From positions 1 to 35,240 of the forward strand of contig CAMVJF010000002.1 in NCBI GenBank assembly GCA_947167725.1: a stretch of DNA of 35,240 nucleotides. The letters run 5' to 3'. The notes below the pieces were generated by a model that had not been told where the DNA came from, did not search any database, and worked only from the letters and a program-made list of their open reading frames with translations. Source of the stretch: an uncultured Clostridia bacterium. GTDB taxonomy: Bacteria > Bacillota > Clostridia > Oscillospirales > Oscillospiraceae. Position 1 is the first letter of the stretch. Each line of letters begins with the position of its first letter. The translations under genes and the position numbers were made by a program. This document shows positions 7,444 to 15,190 of the stretch, piece after piece.

Positions 7444-8246
7444 GGGATGTTCTGCCCCCTCTCCGCGGTCTCCTCATACGGCTGCGCCTCCCACGGGTCC
7501 GGCATATCGTCGGCGTCCTGCCAGCGCGCGCCGTTGAGGTAGGTCGCGGCCATCGGGATGCCGACGCCCCGCTGCCACTCCGGCGTGGCGCGCTGCCTGA
7601 GCAGCGCCCGGCCGATCCGGGCGATCAGCTCGTCGTCCGGCTGCAGCCGGTCCCAGGCGTCCATGGCGGCCTGCTTGTTCTCGTTGCGTGTCCGGCCGCC
7701 CTCGCCCGGGATCTTCCGGTACCAGGTCCAGAACGCGGCGAAGCGCTCCGGCTTCCAGTCCGGTGCCTCCCGGGGAGCGTGTTTGCGACTTCCGCAAACA
7801 CGTGTATTAGATTTATTGTTAATTTTCTTATAAGGTGTCGGGGCCTCAGTTTGGAAAGTTTTTTCCAAACTGCCGGAAAATTTCTTCCGAACTGCGGACC
7901 CAGTTTGGAAAATATTTTCCAAACTGGACGGCGCCCCCGCGAGGGGATTGATCCCCGCGTAGATCCGCCGCTCGACGGTCGCGTTGTGCTCCCCCGCCTC
8001 GCGCTCGATGCGGATATAGCCGGTGTCGGCCAGGGCCTTCAGCAGCGAGCGGATCGTCCGCTCGGTCATTTGGTAGAGCCCGGCGAAATAGGCGTCGTCC
8101 GCGAAGCAGTAGCCGGTCTTTCCGGTGAGGCTGGAGATCTCCGCATAGAGGAGCTTGGCGTTGGCGGGGATCCGATCGTCGTACCGGATCCCCGCGGGCA
8201 ATATCGCCCAGTATCCCGGCTGCGCCGGGAGCTTGTCGTCGGTCAT
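7434..8246 (-). CDS. Helix-turn-helix replication initiator / replisome organizer
   Basis: GYWAILPAGIRYDDRIPANAKLLYAEISSLTGKTGYCFADDAYFAGLYQMTERTIRSLLKALADTGYIRIER (HTH_36-like N-terminus), low-complexity linker, C-terminal ERFAAFWTWYRKIP..NENKQAAMDAWDRLQPDDEL; directly upstream of dnaB. Confidence 0.85.
   Translation of the reverse strand: MTDDKLPAQPGYWAILPAGIRYDDRIPANAKLLYAEISSLTGKTGYCFADDAYFAGLYQMTERTIRSLLKALADTGYIRIEREAGEHNATVERRIYAGINPLAGAPSSLENIFQTGSAVRKKFSGSLEKTFQTEAPTPYKKINNKSNTRVCGSRKHAPREAPDWKPERFAAFWTWYRKIPGEGGRTRNENKQAAMDAWDRLQPDDELIARIGRALLRQRATPEWQRGVGIPMAATYLNGARWQDADDMPDPWEAQPYEETAERGQNIPWI
7847..7926. other. Putative phage replication origin iterons inside initiator gene
   Basis: 7847-7872 cagtttggaaagttttttccaaactg (11-bp arms), degenerate middle copy ~7870-7894, and 7901-7926 cagtttggaaaatattttccaaactg (26-bp perfect palindrome); flanked by AT-rich 7800-7838. 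Confidence 0.65.
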
Positions 8247-8250
8247 AATC

Positions 8251-8933
<683 letters not shown>

Positions 8934-8949
<16 letters not shown>

Positions 8950-9227
8950 TCCTTCACCCCGCCGATACTGGCGATCGCCTGCTCGCTGCAGGGGATGATC
9001 TCGATCACCTGGGTCACGGTCATCTGCGGCACCGTCACCGTGAACTTGCAGTTCTCCGGCGCCTTGGTGCCCTCGGTTGCGAGTTGGGAGAGCGACGCGG
9101 CTCCGTCCCAGTACCATATCCGCCGCGCGTCGCGCAGCTGCGCCGTCTGGCCGTCCAGGCTTTCCACGCGGGCAAAGAACACGCCCGCCCCGTAGCATCT
9201 CACGATGCAAAACTGATTTTCGTACAT
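8934..9227 (-). CDS. Small hypothetical phage protein
   Basis: MYENQFCIVRCYGAGVFFARVESLDGQTAQLRDARRIWYWDGAASLSQLATEGTKAPENCKFTVTVPQMTVTQVIEIIPCSEQAIASIGGVKEWKRT; adjacent to the dipeptide-repeat gene. Confidence 0.75.
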
Positions 9228-9265
9228 GGATATCCTCCTTTATTTCTCCGGCCGCAGCCGGGTAT

Positions 9266-9469
9266 TCACGTTTCGCTGCTGCAGAGCTTATTCGCGAGGT
9301 CGATGGCCATGTAGCAGCGCTTCCGGCCGACCTCGTAGCGCGGCACGTCCTCCAGAAACTCGCGGGTCGCCTTGGGGCAGAGGCCCAGGTACTTCCCGGC
9401 GGCCTTGGTGGTGATCAGGTTGCCGCACTGGCTGCGGATGTCGTTCACGATCTCTTTTTTCGTTGCCAT
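9266..9469 (-). CDS. Small DNA-binding/excisionase-like protein
   Basis: MATKKEIVNDIRSQCGNLITTKAAGKYLGLCPKATREFLEDVPRYEVGRKRCYMAIDLANKLCSSET; helical DNA-binding plus 'YEVGRKRCYMAIDLAN' excisionase-like pattern. Confidence 0.6.
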   Translation of the reverse strand: MATKKEIVNDIRSQCGNLITTKAAGKYLGLCPKATREFLEDVPRYEVGRKRCYMAIDLANKLCSSET

Positions 9470-9481
9470 GTCGTCCTCCCT

Positions 9482-9523
9482 TGTCATTGCGAACCGTCGC
9501 GCACGACGGTGTGGCAATCCGTC
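9482..9523. repeat. REP-like palindromic repeat, family R, copy 4
   Basis: tgtcattgcgaaCCGTCGcgcaCGACGGtgtggcaatccgtc. Confidence 0.85.
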
Positions 9524-9525
9524 TC

Positions 9526-9969
9526 CTATCTCTCGCAGTAGTCGATCTGCATGGCCGCCTGGATCAGCGGGTGCAGATCCCGCACGATCGCCTTGAAGCG
9601 CGGTTCCTCCTCCGGATCCACGCGCCCGTCCGCCGCGATCCGCAGCAGCGCGTCGCCGTGGTGCTTCTCGTCGAAGTCCTGGATCGCCGCGAGCAGCTGC
9701 ACCACGGCCTGCGCCAGCGGCAGCCGCTGTACCTCCGGGATCACCTGGGCCGCGACGTAACTCTTGCGCCGCAGGTGCCAGGTCCCGAGGATCTGCATCC
9801 CGGAGAAGTCCGCCATGCTCAGCACGATGTCGTCCTCCGGCAGGATCTCGCCGCTCTCATATTTCCGCACGGCGCTCTCGCTCACGCCGAGGATCTCCGC
9901 CCAGCGCGCCTGCGTCAGACCGGCAGCGCGCCTGGCGTTGCAATAGATGTTTCGCCCGTTTTCGTCCAT
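9526..9969 (-). CDS. XRE-family helix-turn-helix protein
   Basis: NARRAAGLTQARWAEILGVSESAVRKYESGEILPEDDIVLSMADF = HTH_XRE. Confidence 0.8.
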   Translation of the reverse strand: MDENGRNIYCNARRAAGLTQARWAEILGVSESAVRKYESGEILPEDDIVLSMADFSGMQILGTWHLRRKSYVAAQVIPEVQRLPLAQAVVQLLAAIQDFDEKHHGDALLRIAADGRVDPEEEPRFKAIVRDLHPLIQAAMQIDYCER

Positions 9970-10059
9970 GTATCAGGCCTCCTTTATCGCCTATAATCGG
10001 AGTATCAGATCCCCCGTCTCGCATCGGAGCCCAGCGCAGCGGGTCCGATGCAAGGAGGG

Positions 10060-10111
10060 TGGTGGCAGCGTGGAGAGTCGAACTCCGCGGCGCTCATGCC
10101 CCTGCGCCGCC
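10060..10111 (-). other. tRNA-like acceptor/T-arm minihelix ending in CCA (remnant or tRNA-like RNA)
   Basis: Minus: GGCGGCG..(10111-10105)..CGGAG TTCGACT CTCCA CGCTGCC A CCA; 7-bp acceptor with one G.U, 4-bp T-stem, TTCGANT loop, discriminator plus CCA. Confidence 0.35.
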
Positions 10112-10162
10112 TGCTGGCTTGGCGTCCAGCGTCACCGCTCCGGCGGGTCCGCTGCCGTATTC

Positions 10163-10207
10163 TGTCATCCTGAGCGAGGCCGCAGGCCGAGTCGAAGGAT
10201 CTCCCGG
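10163..10207. repeat. Repeat family S copy 1 (tcatcctgagcg...aaggatct)
   Basis: tgtcatcctgagcgaggccgcaggccgagtcgaaggatctcccgg. Confidence 0.75.
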
Positions 10208-10218
10208 CCGGCAGCTCC

Positions 10219-10398
10219 TCATCCCAGCAGCTCCATCTGCATGGCGAGCAGGATCATAAAAACGGGGATCGCCAGCATCGTCGCCACGATCATCGAGCCG
10301 AAGATCCAGAATTTCAGATCCTTGCGGCACATGGGCGCGTCAAAGCTCATAAACAGCACCAGGCCGTAAAGCCCGAGCCACAGCAGAAAGCCCGTCAC
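10219..10398 (-). CDS. Small predicted membrane protein (GTG start)
   Basis: Manual translation: (V)TGFLLWLGLYGLVLFMSFDAPMCRKDLKFWIFGSMIVATMLAIPVFMILLAMQMELLG; two hydrophobic segments; GTGA overlap with upstream XRE stop. Confidence 0.55.
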   Translation of the reverse strand: MTGFLLWLGLYGLVLFMSFDAPMCRKDLKFWIFGSMIVATMLAIPVFMILLAMQMELLG

Positions 10399-10682
10399 GC
10401 GCTCCCCTCCTCCGGCGCCGTCTTGTCATTGCGAACCAGTCCGCAGACTGGTGTGGCAATCCGTCCCTCCGTCTCTTCCGGTGCCTCGTACAGCTCGTCG
10501 ATCGAGCAGCACAGCAGCCCGGCGAGATCCGGGAGCACCCGGGCCGAGGGCCAGCTCGTCCCGGTCTCCCACATGCCGACGGTCGCGCGCTCGACGCCCA
10601 GCGCCTCGGCCATCTCGGCCTGCGTCATGCCCGCCCGCTTGCGCCGCGGCTGCAGGCCCTCCAGTTTCGTCCTCTTTGTCAT
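10395..10682 (-). CDS. XRE-family transcriptional regulator with repeat-derived C-terminus
   Basis: QPRRKRAGMTQAEMAEALGVERATVGMWETGTSWPSARVLPDLAGLLCCSIDELYEAPEETEG + RIATPVCGLVRND (repeat-encoded). Confidence 0.85.
   Translation of the reverse strand: MTKRTKLEGLQPRRKRAGMTQAEMAEALGVERATVGMWETGTSWPSARVLPDLAGLLCCSIDELYEAPEETEGRIATPVCGLVRNDKTAPEEGSA
10424..10464. repeat. REP-like palindromic repeat, family R, copy 5
   Basis: tgtcattgcgaaCCAGTCcgcaGACTGGtgtggcaatccgt; inside 3' end of the XRE gene. Confidence 0.85.
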
Positions 10683-10709
10683 GCAATCCCCTTTCCGTAG
10701 GGGCGGCTA

Positions 10710-11069
10710 TCAGCCGCCCGCCTCCCATTGGATCTCCTTCCACCCGAGGCTGTCGCAGAACCACAGCCGCCCGTCCGGCGTCTCGACGATATCGCTCACG
10801 CTCATGCTGTGCCCGGTGAAGTCCTCGGGTACCGGCGGCACGTTCCCCTTCCCCTCGGCCCGGTTGAAAAGCAGAAACAGCCAGTCGAGGCTCGGCTCCT
10901 GCTCGGTCACGTAGGAGTAAAGGTGCACCCATGCCGCCCGCGGTAACTGCGGAAGCTCGCCGCGGCAATCCGGATGCTCCCGCAGGATCTGATCCAGCGA
11001 GCTGAAAGCATACGCCCGGAAGATCTTCTCGTCGTTGTTCCGGACCTGGTAGATCTTATAGACGTTCAT
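10710..11069 (-). CDS. YodL-like domain protein
   Basis: LFNRAEGKGNVPPVPEDFTGHSMSVSDIVETPDGRLWFCDSLGWKEI matches YodL-like signature. Confidence 0.75.
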   Translation of the reverse strand: MNVYKIYQVRNNDEKIFRAYAFSSLDQILREHPDCRGELPQLPRAAWVHLYSYVTEQEPSLDWLFLLFNRAEGKGNVPPVPEDFTGHSMSVSDIVETPDGRLWFCDSLGWKEIQWEAGG

Positions 11070-11085
11070 CCCAGCGCCTCCCCTC

Positions 11086-11127
11086 TGTCATTCCGAGCCA
11101 GTGTGCGCACTGGCGTGGGAATCCGTT
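11086..11127. repeat. REP-like palindromic repeat, family R, copy 6 (diverged)
   Basis: tgtcattccgagCCAGTGtgcgCACTGGcgtgggaatccgtt. Confidence 0.8.
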
Positions 11128-11318
11128 CCGACCTCCACGGCGTCCACCAGCAAATAGGGCGATTCGCTCGCCCGCGTCCGGATCTGGATCCGCCAGACCT
11201 TCTTTTCGGCGTGCTCGATCTGCAGCCGCCCGCCGCTCGGGAGCTTCAAGGGCTCCTGATCCTTCCGGGTGAGATAGATATCGGCCGTCGTGGCCTTCCA
11301 GAGCTCCTGCAGCGTCAT
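11088..11318 (-). CDS. Small hypothetical protein, C-terminus encoded by repeat
   Basis: MTLQELWKATTADIYLTRKDQEPLKLPSGGRLQIEHAEKKVWRIQIRTRASESPYLLVDAVEVGTDSHASAHTGSE. Confidence 0.6.
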   Translation of the reverse strand: MTLQELWKATTADIYLTRKDQEPLKLPSGGRLQIEHAEKKVWRIQIRTRASESPYLLVDAVEVGTDSHASAHTGSE

Positions 11319-11449
11319 GCGCGCCCCTCCTCTCTGTCATCCTGAGCGCAGCGAAGGATCTCCCCGTCGCTCCACCAAGCCTCCTCGTCCTCCACCTCAT
11401 TGGCCAGGATCCGCAGCATGCTGATCACATAGTCCAAAAGTCCGATCAT
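11315..11449 (-). CDS. Small hypothetical protein, C-terminus encoded by family-S repeat
   Basis: MIGLLDYVISMLRILANEVEDEEAWWSDGEILRCAQDDREEGRA; ATG at 11449; GEILRCAQDDRE is the family-S repeat translation. Confidence 0.5.
   Translation of the reverse strand: MIGLLDYVISMLRILANEVEDEEAWWSDGEILRCAQDDREEGRA
11335..11364. repeat. Repeat family S copy 2
   Basis: tgtcatcctgagcgcagcgaaggatctccc. Confidence 0.75.
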
Positions 11450-11463
11450 GTCCGCGCCCCCTC

Positions 11464-11658
11464 TCAGAACACGAAGTCCGTGTGGACCTCGGCCGTGCCC
11501 TTGAGATAGGCGAAGCGGTTGGCGTCGTCGAAGCGGACGCACTCGTACTTGCCCTGGCTGCGGTCGTACTCGCCGCGGATCCAGACCTGGGACTCGTTCG
11601 GCTCAGCCAGCGCCTTGCGCGTGAAAAAGTCGCCCTTCTTGAGCTCTTTCAGTTTCAT
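11464..11658 (-). CDS. Small hypothetical early protein
   Basis: MKLKELKKGDFFTRKALAEPNESQVWIRGEYDRSQGKYECVRFDDANRFAYLKGTAEVHTDFVF; ATG at 11658, GGAGCACGACG upstream. Confidence 0.75.
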   Translation of the reverse strand: MKLKELKKGDFFTRKALAEPNESQVWIRGEYDRSQGKYECVRFDDANRFAYLKGTAEVHTDFVF

Positions 11659-11712
11659 CGTCGTGCTCCTTTCTCTCTCTTTGTTGGAAACTCTGTTGAC
11701 GATGTGGGAAAT

Positions 11713-11832
11713 GCCACGCTTTGTGGCGTGTGCATATAATAAGCCCCGTTCTGTTGCTTTGTCAAGCAGATTTGCATTTATGCGCCACGATTTGTTGCAT
11801 CTGCTGAAAAAGCGATTCGAGTATTGTATAAT
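11713..11832. promoter_or_regulatory. Divergent early/repressor switch region with operator-like repeats
   Basis: Minus promoter: TTGACA (11760-11765) - 18 bp - TATTAT (11736-11741). Operator-like sites gccacgctttgtggc (11713-11727) and gccacgatttgttgc (11784-11798). Plus-strand -10 tataat 11827-11832 toward the repressor. Confidence 0.7.
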
Positions 11833-11862
11833 TTGACAAGCCCATTGTTGAGGTGAAACGAA

Positions 11863-12192
11863 ATGAACCGGATAAAGCAACTGCGGCAAGGTAACGGGTG
11901 GCTGCAAGCCGATCTTGCAAAAAAACTGCAGACAAGCCGTCAGGCCATCGGCAACTATGAGACCGGCGAGCGTTCGCCGGACGTCGAGACCATCCTTAAG
12001 CTCTGTGAGATCTTCGGCTGTTCCGCCGATTACCTCCTCGGCCGCTCCGCCCTTCCCTCGCCGGAGCTCAGCGAGGAGGAGACGGAGCTGCTCCTCGCCT
12101 TCCGCCGGGCGGACGATCGCTCTCGGGAGATGGTGCGGCTTGCCCTGGCCCCTTTCATCGGCGCGGCTATCACCGCCGAGTCGGCAAAATAG
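11863..12192 (+). CDS. XRE-family (CI-like) phage repressor
   Basis: MNRIKQLRQGNGWLQADLAKKLQTSRQAIGNYETGERSPDVETILKLCEIFGCSADYLLGRS; divergent from early genes. Confidence 0.88.
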   Translation: MNRIKQLRQGNGWLQADLAKKLQTSRQAIGNYETGERSPDVETILKLCEIFGCSADYLLGRSALPSPELSEEETELLLAFRRADDRSREMVRLALAPFIGAAITAESAK

Positions 12193-12220
12193 AGTTTTTG
12201 TATTGAGAAGGGAGCCGCTT

Positions 12221-13114
12221 ATGACAGCCTTTCACAAAAAGAGCTTAGTTTATCTTTGTCTGCTCGCCTTGTGTTTGTTCTTCGCGGCTTGCTCGTCTCA
12301 AAGTGAGGAGGGATGGACGCGTTTGAACGCGGCGGATAAAACGGTTCCAATAACGCCGCCTCCCGGCGCTGTGTTGGAATCGCCCTCTCTCGAGGCGGCC
12401 GAGCCGGACCCGCTTGAGCCGGTCCTCCTCGCCTGCGACCTGGCGTTCAAGCAGGCCATAGATGGTCAGTATGCTGTTGACCTGGATGAAGAGGCGAAAA
12501 GTGCACTTTTCTACGTGTGGCAGGACGACATCAACGGGTACGCGCTGGACGCTGCCATGGTAAACAAAGCCGATTATGAGACATGGCAGGGGATCAAAAA
12601 AGCGCTTTGCAGCCTGAGCACAACGATTCAGAAAAAGTTTGATGAAGCGGACGAGGGCCGCTACACTGTCGAGCTGCATCTTGTCGATCCTTATGATTTT
12701 GAGCTCTTGCTCGCCAGTATTTCCGAGGGCGCTGTGACGTTTGATATCGTCGACGAGACGCCAGCGGGGCAAAAAGTGTCGACGGCTTTATATGGTGAAG
12801 ACGCTTATCACGCAAGAGAACCGCGGACGCTTGGCGAACAGAACGCGTTAAAAACCGCTCTTTCCTACTTATCGGTGTCCGCTTTCTCGAAAACCGGCCT
12901 GATTTCTCAGCTTGAGTTTGAAGGGTATACGCACAGCGAGGCGGTTTTTGCTGCGGAGTCCTGCGGGGCTGATTGGGACGAACAAGCGGCAAAATCTGCC
13001 GCAAGCTATCTTCGGATCTCGAGCTTTTCTCGTCAGGGCTTGATCGAACAGCTTCAGTTTGAGGGCTTCACCTATGAACAGGCTCTGTATGGTGTCGTTA
13101 AAAACGGGTATTAA
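12221..13114 (+). CDS. Ltp-family lipoprotein (putative superinfection exclusion)
   Basis: Signal/lipobox MTAFHKKSLVYLCLLALCLFFAACSS; C-terminal tandem repeats ALSYLSVSAFSKTGLISQLEFEGYTHSEAVFAAE and AASYLRISSFSRQGLIEQLQFEGFTYEQALYGV = Ltp motif. Confidence 0.85.
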   Translation: MTAFHKKSLVYLCLLALCLFFAACSSQSEEGWTRLNAADKTVPITPPPGAVLESPSLEAAEPDPLEPVLLACDLAFKQAIDGQYAVDLDEEAKSALFYVWQDDINGYALDAAMVNKADYETWQGIKKALCSLSTTIQKKFDEADEGRYTVELHLVDPYDFELLLASISEGAVTFDIVDETPAGQKVSTALYGEDAYHAREPRTLGEQNALKTALSYLSVSAFSKTGLISQLEFEGYTHSEAVFAAESCGADWDEQAAKSAASYLRISSFSRQGLIEQLQFEGFTYEQALYGVVKNGY

Positions 13115-13128
13115 GTGCCCAAATTAAA

Positions 13129-13152
13129 CACGCCCGGCTCCTGCCGGGCGTG
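13129..13152. terminator. Terminator-like hairpin between lipoprotein and integrase
   Basis: cacgcccggc-tcct-gccgggcgtg, 10-bp perfect stem; weak T-tract. Confidence 0.55.
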
Positions 13153-13164
13153 AGGTTTATCAAA

Positions 13165-14370
13165 ATGCCGAACAAAGAGAAATATCCCTATATCCGAAAG
13201 TATTTCACCTTCGACGGCCAGGCTTACGAGGTCTACGGCAAATCCGAGGAGGAGGCCGTCGCAAAGAAGCTTCGCCGCCTGCAGGAGCTGGAAGCCGGTC
13301 GCATGGATTCCTCGAAAACCGTCCGCGACTGGGCGGAGGTCTGGTACCGCGAGTACATCCAGCCGCGCAAAATCACGGCCAAGAGCAAAAAGATGTACCG
13401 CGGCGTCCTGGATCGTGAGATCATCCCCGCCGTCGGCAAGCTCAAGCTCCGCCAGGTGACGGAGCTGCACCTGCAGCGGATCCTCAACCGTCACGCCGGC
13501 GAGAGCAGCTCCGGCGTGGAGAAGATCCGCATGGTCATCAAGGCCATGTTCAAACGGGCCTATTTGAGCCGCCTGCTGCCGTTCGACCCGTCCGAGGGGC
13601 TGGTACTGCCCGAGACGACCGAAAACGGCCACAGGAGCCTCACAGAGGCCGAGAGAGCCGCTCTGCTCGCCGTGGCGTCTTATCCCACCTTCGACGGCAA
13701 AGCTAACAGGAGCGGCTGCTGGCTGCTCCTCATGCTGCGCTGCGGCCTCCGCCCCGGCGAGACGGCCGCCCTCAAAACGGCCGACGTGGATCTCCCCGGC
13801 CGCACGCTGCACGTGCGTGCCGCGCGGGAATCCGGCAGCGGCCGCGAAAAGGCGCCCAAGACGACAGCCGGCGTCCGAGACGTGCCGATCCCGGAGGATC
13901 TCGTGCCCTGGCTCGAGCGGCAGCTCCTGGCCGATCCATCGCCCTGGCTGTTCACGCAGAAGGACAAAAAAACGCCCCTCAGCGAAACCTCGATGCGGCG
14001 CCGCTGGGAGACGGTGAAAAAGTACATGGATATTGAACTCGGAGCCAAAACCGAGCGCGTCAAGCTGCCGGGCGCCCGGCGGCACTCCCTGGTGATCACC
14101 GCGAGCGTGCTCGCCGAAGATCTCGACCTCTACGATCTCCGGCATACCTACTGCACGGATCTGGAGATCGCCGGCGTCCCGATCAACGTGGCCAAGGAGC
14201 TCATGGGCCACGCCGACATCGCCACCACCGCGAACATCTACACCCACGCCAGCACCGCCGCTCTCGATCAGGCCCGCGCCCTCATTAACGCCGCCGCTGC
14301 CCCAAAGCCGCCCGCCGAGGCGTCCGATCCCGCGGGAATCCACACGGGAAATGAGAATCCGACCGCCTGA
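13165..14370 (+). CDS. int: Tyrosine recombinase / phage integrase
   Basis: LMLRCGLRPGETAALKTADVDL ... YDLRHTYCTDLEIAGVPINVAKELMGHADIATTANIYTH; catalytic R..H-x-x-R..H..Y present; ATG at 13165. Confidence 0.97.
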   Translation: MPNKEKYPYIRKYFTFDGQAYEVYGKSEEEAVAKKLRRLQELEAGRMDSSKTVRDWAEVWYREYIQPRKITAKSKKMYRGVLDREIIPAVGKLKLRQVTELHLQRILNRHAGESSSGVEKIRMVIKAMFKRAYLSRLLPFDPSEGLVLPETTENGHRSLTEAERAALLAVASYPTFDGKANRSGCWLLLMLRCGLRPGETAALKTADVDLPGRTLHVRAARESGSGREKAPKTTAGVRDVPIPEDLVPWLERQLLADPSPWLFTQKDKKTPLSETSMRRRWETVKKYMDIELGAKTERVKLPGARRHSLVITASVLAEDLDLYDLRHTYCTDLEIAGVPINVAKELMGHADIATTANIYTHASTAALDQARALINAAAAPKPPAEASDPAGIHTGNENPTA

Positions 14371-14414
14371 TTTTCCGCTCCGTCCCGCCGTTCTTTCGCT
14401 TTTCGGCCCGCGCC

Positions 14415-14460
14415 TTCGTAATCAGCAGGTCGTGTGTTCGAGTCACATTACCAGCTCCAT
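14415..14460 (+). other. attP core: 3' portion of a tRNA-Thr (CGU anticodon) gene
   Basis: TTCGTAATCAGCAGGTCGTGTGTTCGAGTCACATTACCAGCTCCA: anticodon loop TTCGTAA, T-arm GTGTG-TTCGAGT-CACAT, acceptor TACCAGC + T + CCA; 5' half absent; directly downstream of int. Confidence 0.85.
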
Positions 14461-14462
14461 AC

Positions 14463-14508
14463 AAAAAGCCTTGGAATCCGGGATTTTCCCGTGATTTCAA
14501 GGCTTTTT
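14463..14508. terminator. Bidirectional rho-independent terminator between int and lysis module
   Basis: aaaaagccttg ... caaggcttttt perfect 11-bp arms with A/T tracts on both sides. Confidence 0.75.
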
Positions 14509-14598
14509 TCGTTCTGCCCGCCCGAGTCTCGCCCGGTGGCTATATGTAATTTAATGCACTCGAATGCACAATCAGACCGGGAAATGGGCCGGGAAAAA

Positions 14599-15174
14599 TC
14601 AGCCCGGATCCGCGTCTCCCGTCTCGCCGCTGTCCCCTTCCGGATCCTCTTGGGGTGTCTCCGGCTCGCGGGCGTGCTTGCCGGTGTATTCCGTAACGTA
14701 ATCCAAAACCGGCGCCGCAGCGGTCGCGTCCGCGTCGAGCTTGTCCTTGTAATCCTTAAGCGATTTCTGCAGCCAGTGCGGGACCGGCGCGCCCAGGCGC
14801 CCGGCGTTTTCGATAATGCTGCCCAGCTCCGTGATGATGTACCAGAGCAGTACGACCGGCGTGATGATCGGCCCGATCTCGATCCCGATCGGCACGTGGC
14901 TGCCTTCGACAATCACATGCAGCGCGATGTCGCAGAGCGCGGCCACGAGCACCGCGAAAATCTCCCCCAGCTTGTGCCAAACGCCGTCACGGGCGACGTC
15001 GGAGCTCCACTCCCCCGCCCGTCGGGCTGCAGCCGTGCCGCTTGCGTAGTCGAGCAGGACGCAGGCCGCCCAGATGATGATCGCCCAGCCGAGCCAGCCC
15101 CAGAGGGCCGTGAGCGTGGCCAGGACGAGCGCGATCGCGCCCTTGATCTCCGTCGCTTTGTCAGGTGCTGTCAT
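14599..15174 (-). CDS. Holin (toxin secretion/phage lysis family)
   Basis: MTAPDKATEIKGAIALVLATLTALWGWLGWAIIIWAACVLLDYASGTAAARRAGEWSSDVARDGVWHKLGEIFAVLVAALCDIALHVI...; ATG at 15174. Confidence 0.85.
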   Translation of the reverse strand: MTAPDKATEIKGAIALVLATLTALWGWLGWAIIIWAACVLLDYASGTAAARRAGEWSSDVARDGVWHKLGEIFAVLVAALCDIALHVIVEGSHVPIGIEIGPIITPVVLLWYIITELGSIIENAGRLGAPVPHWLQKSLKDYKDKLDADATAAAPVLDYVTEYTGKHAREPETPQEDPEGDSGETGDADPG

Positions 15175-15190
15175 GTTAAATCTCCTTTCT

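Noticed and set aside
14415-14460. Complete tRNA-Thr gene
   Set aside because: Only the anticodon loop to CCA is present. The upstream sequence does not form the 5' acceptor, D-arm or anticodon 5' strand, so it is an att core.
14285-14500. Minus ORF containing GAGNVTRTHDLLITKA
   Set aside because: This is the antisense translation of the tRNA 3' fragment (att core), a well-known spurious protein type.
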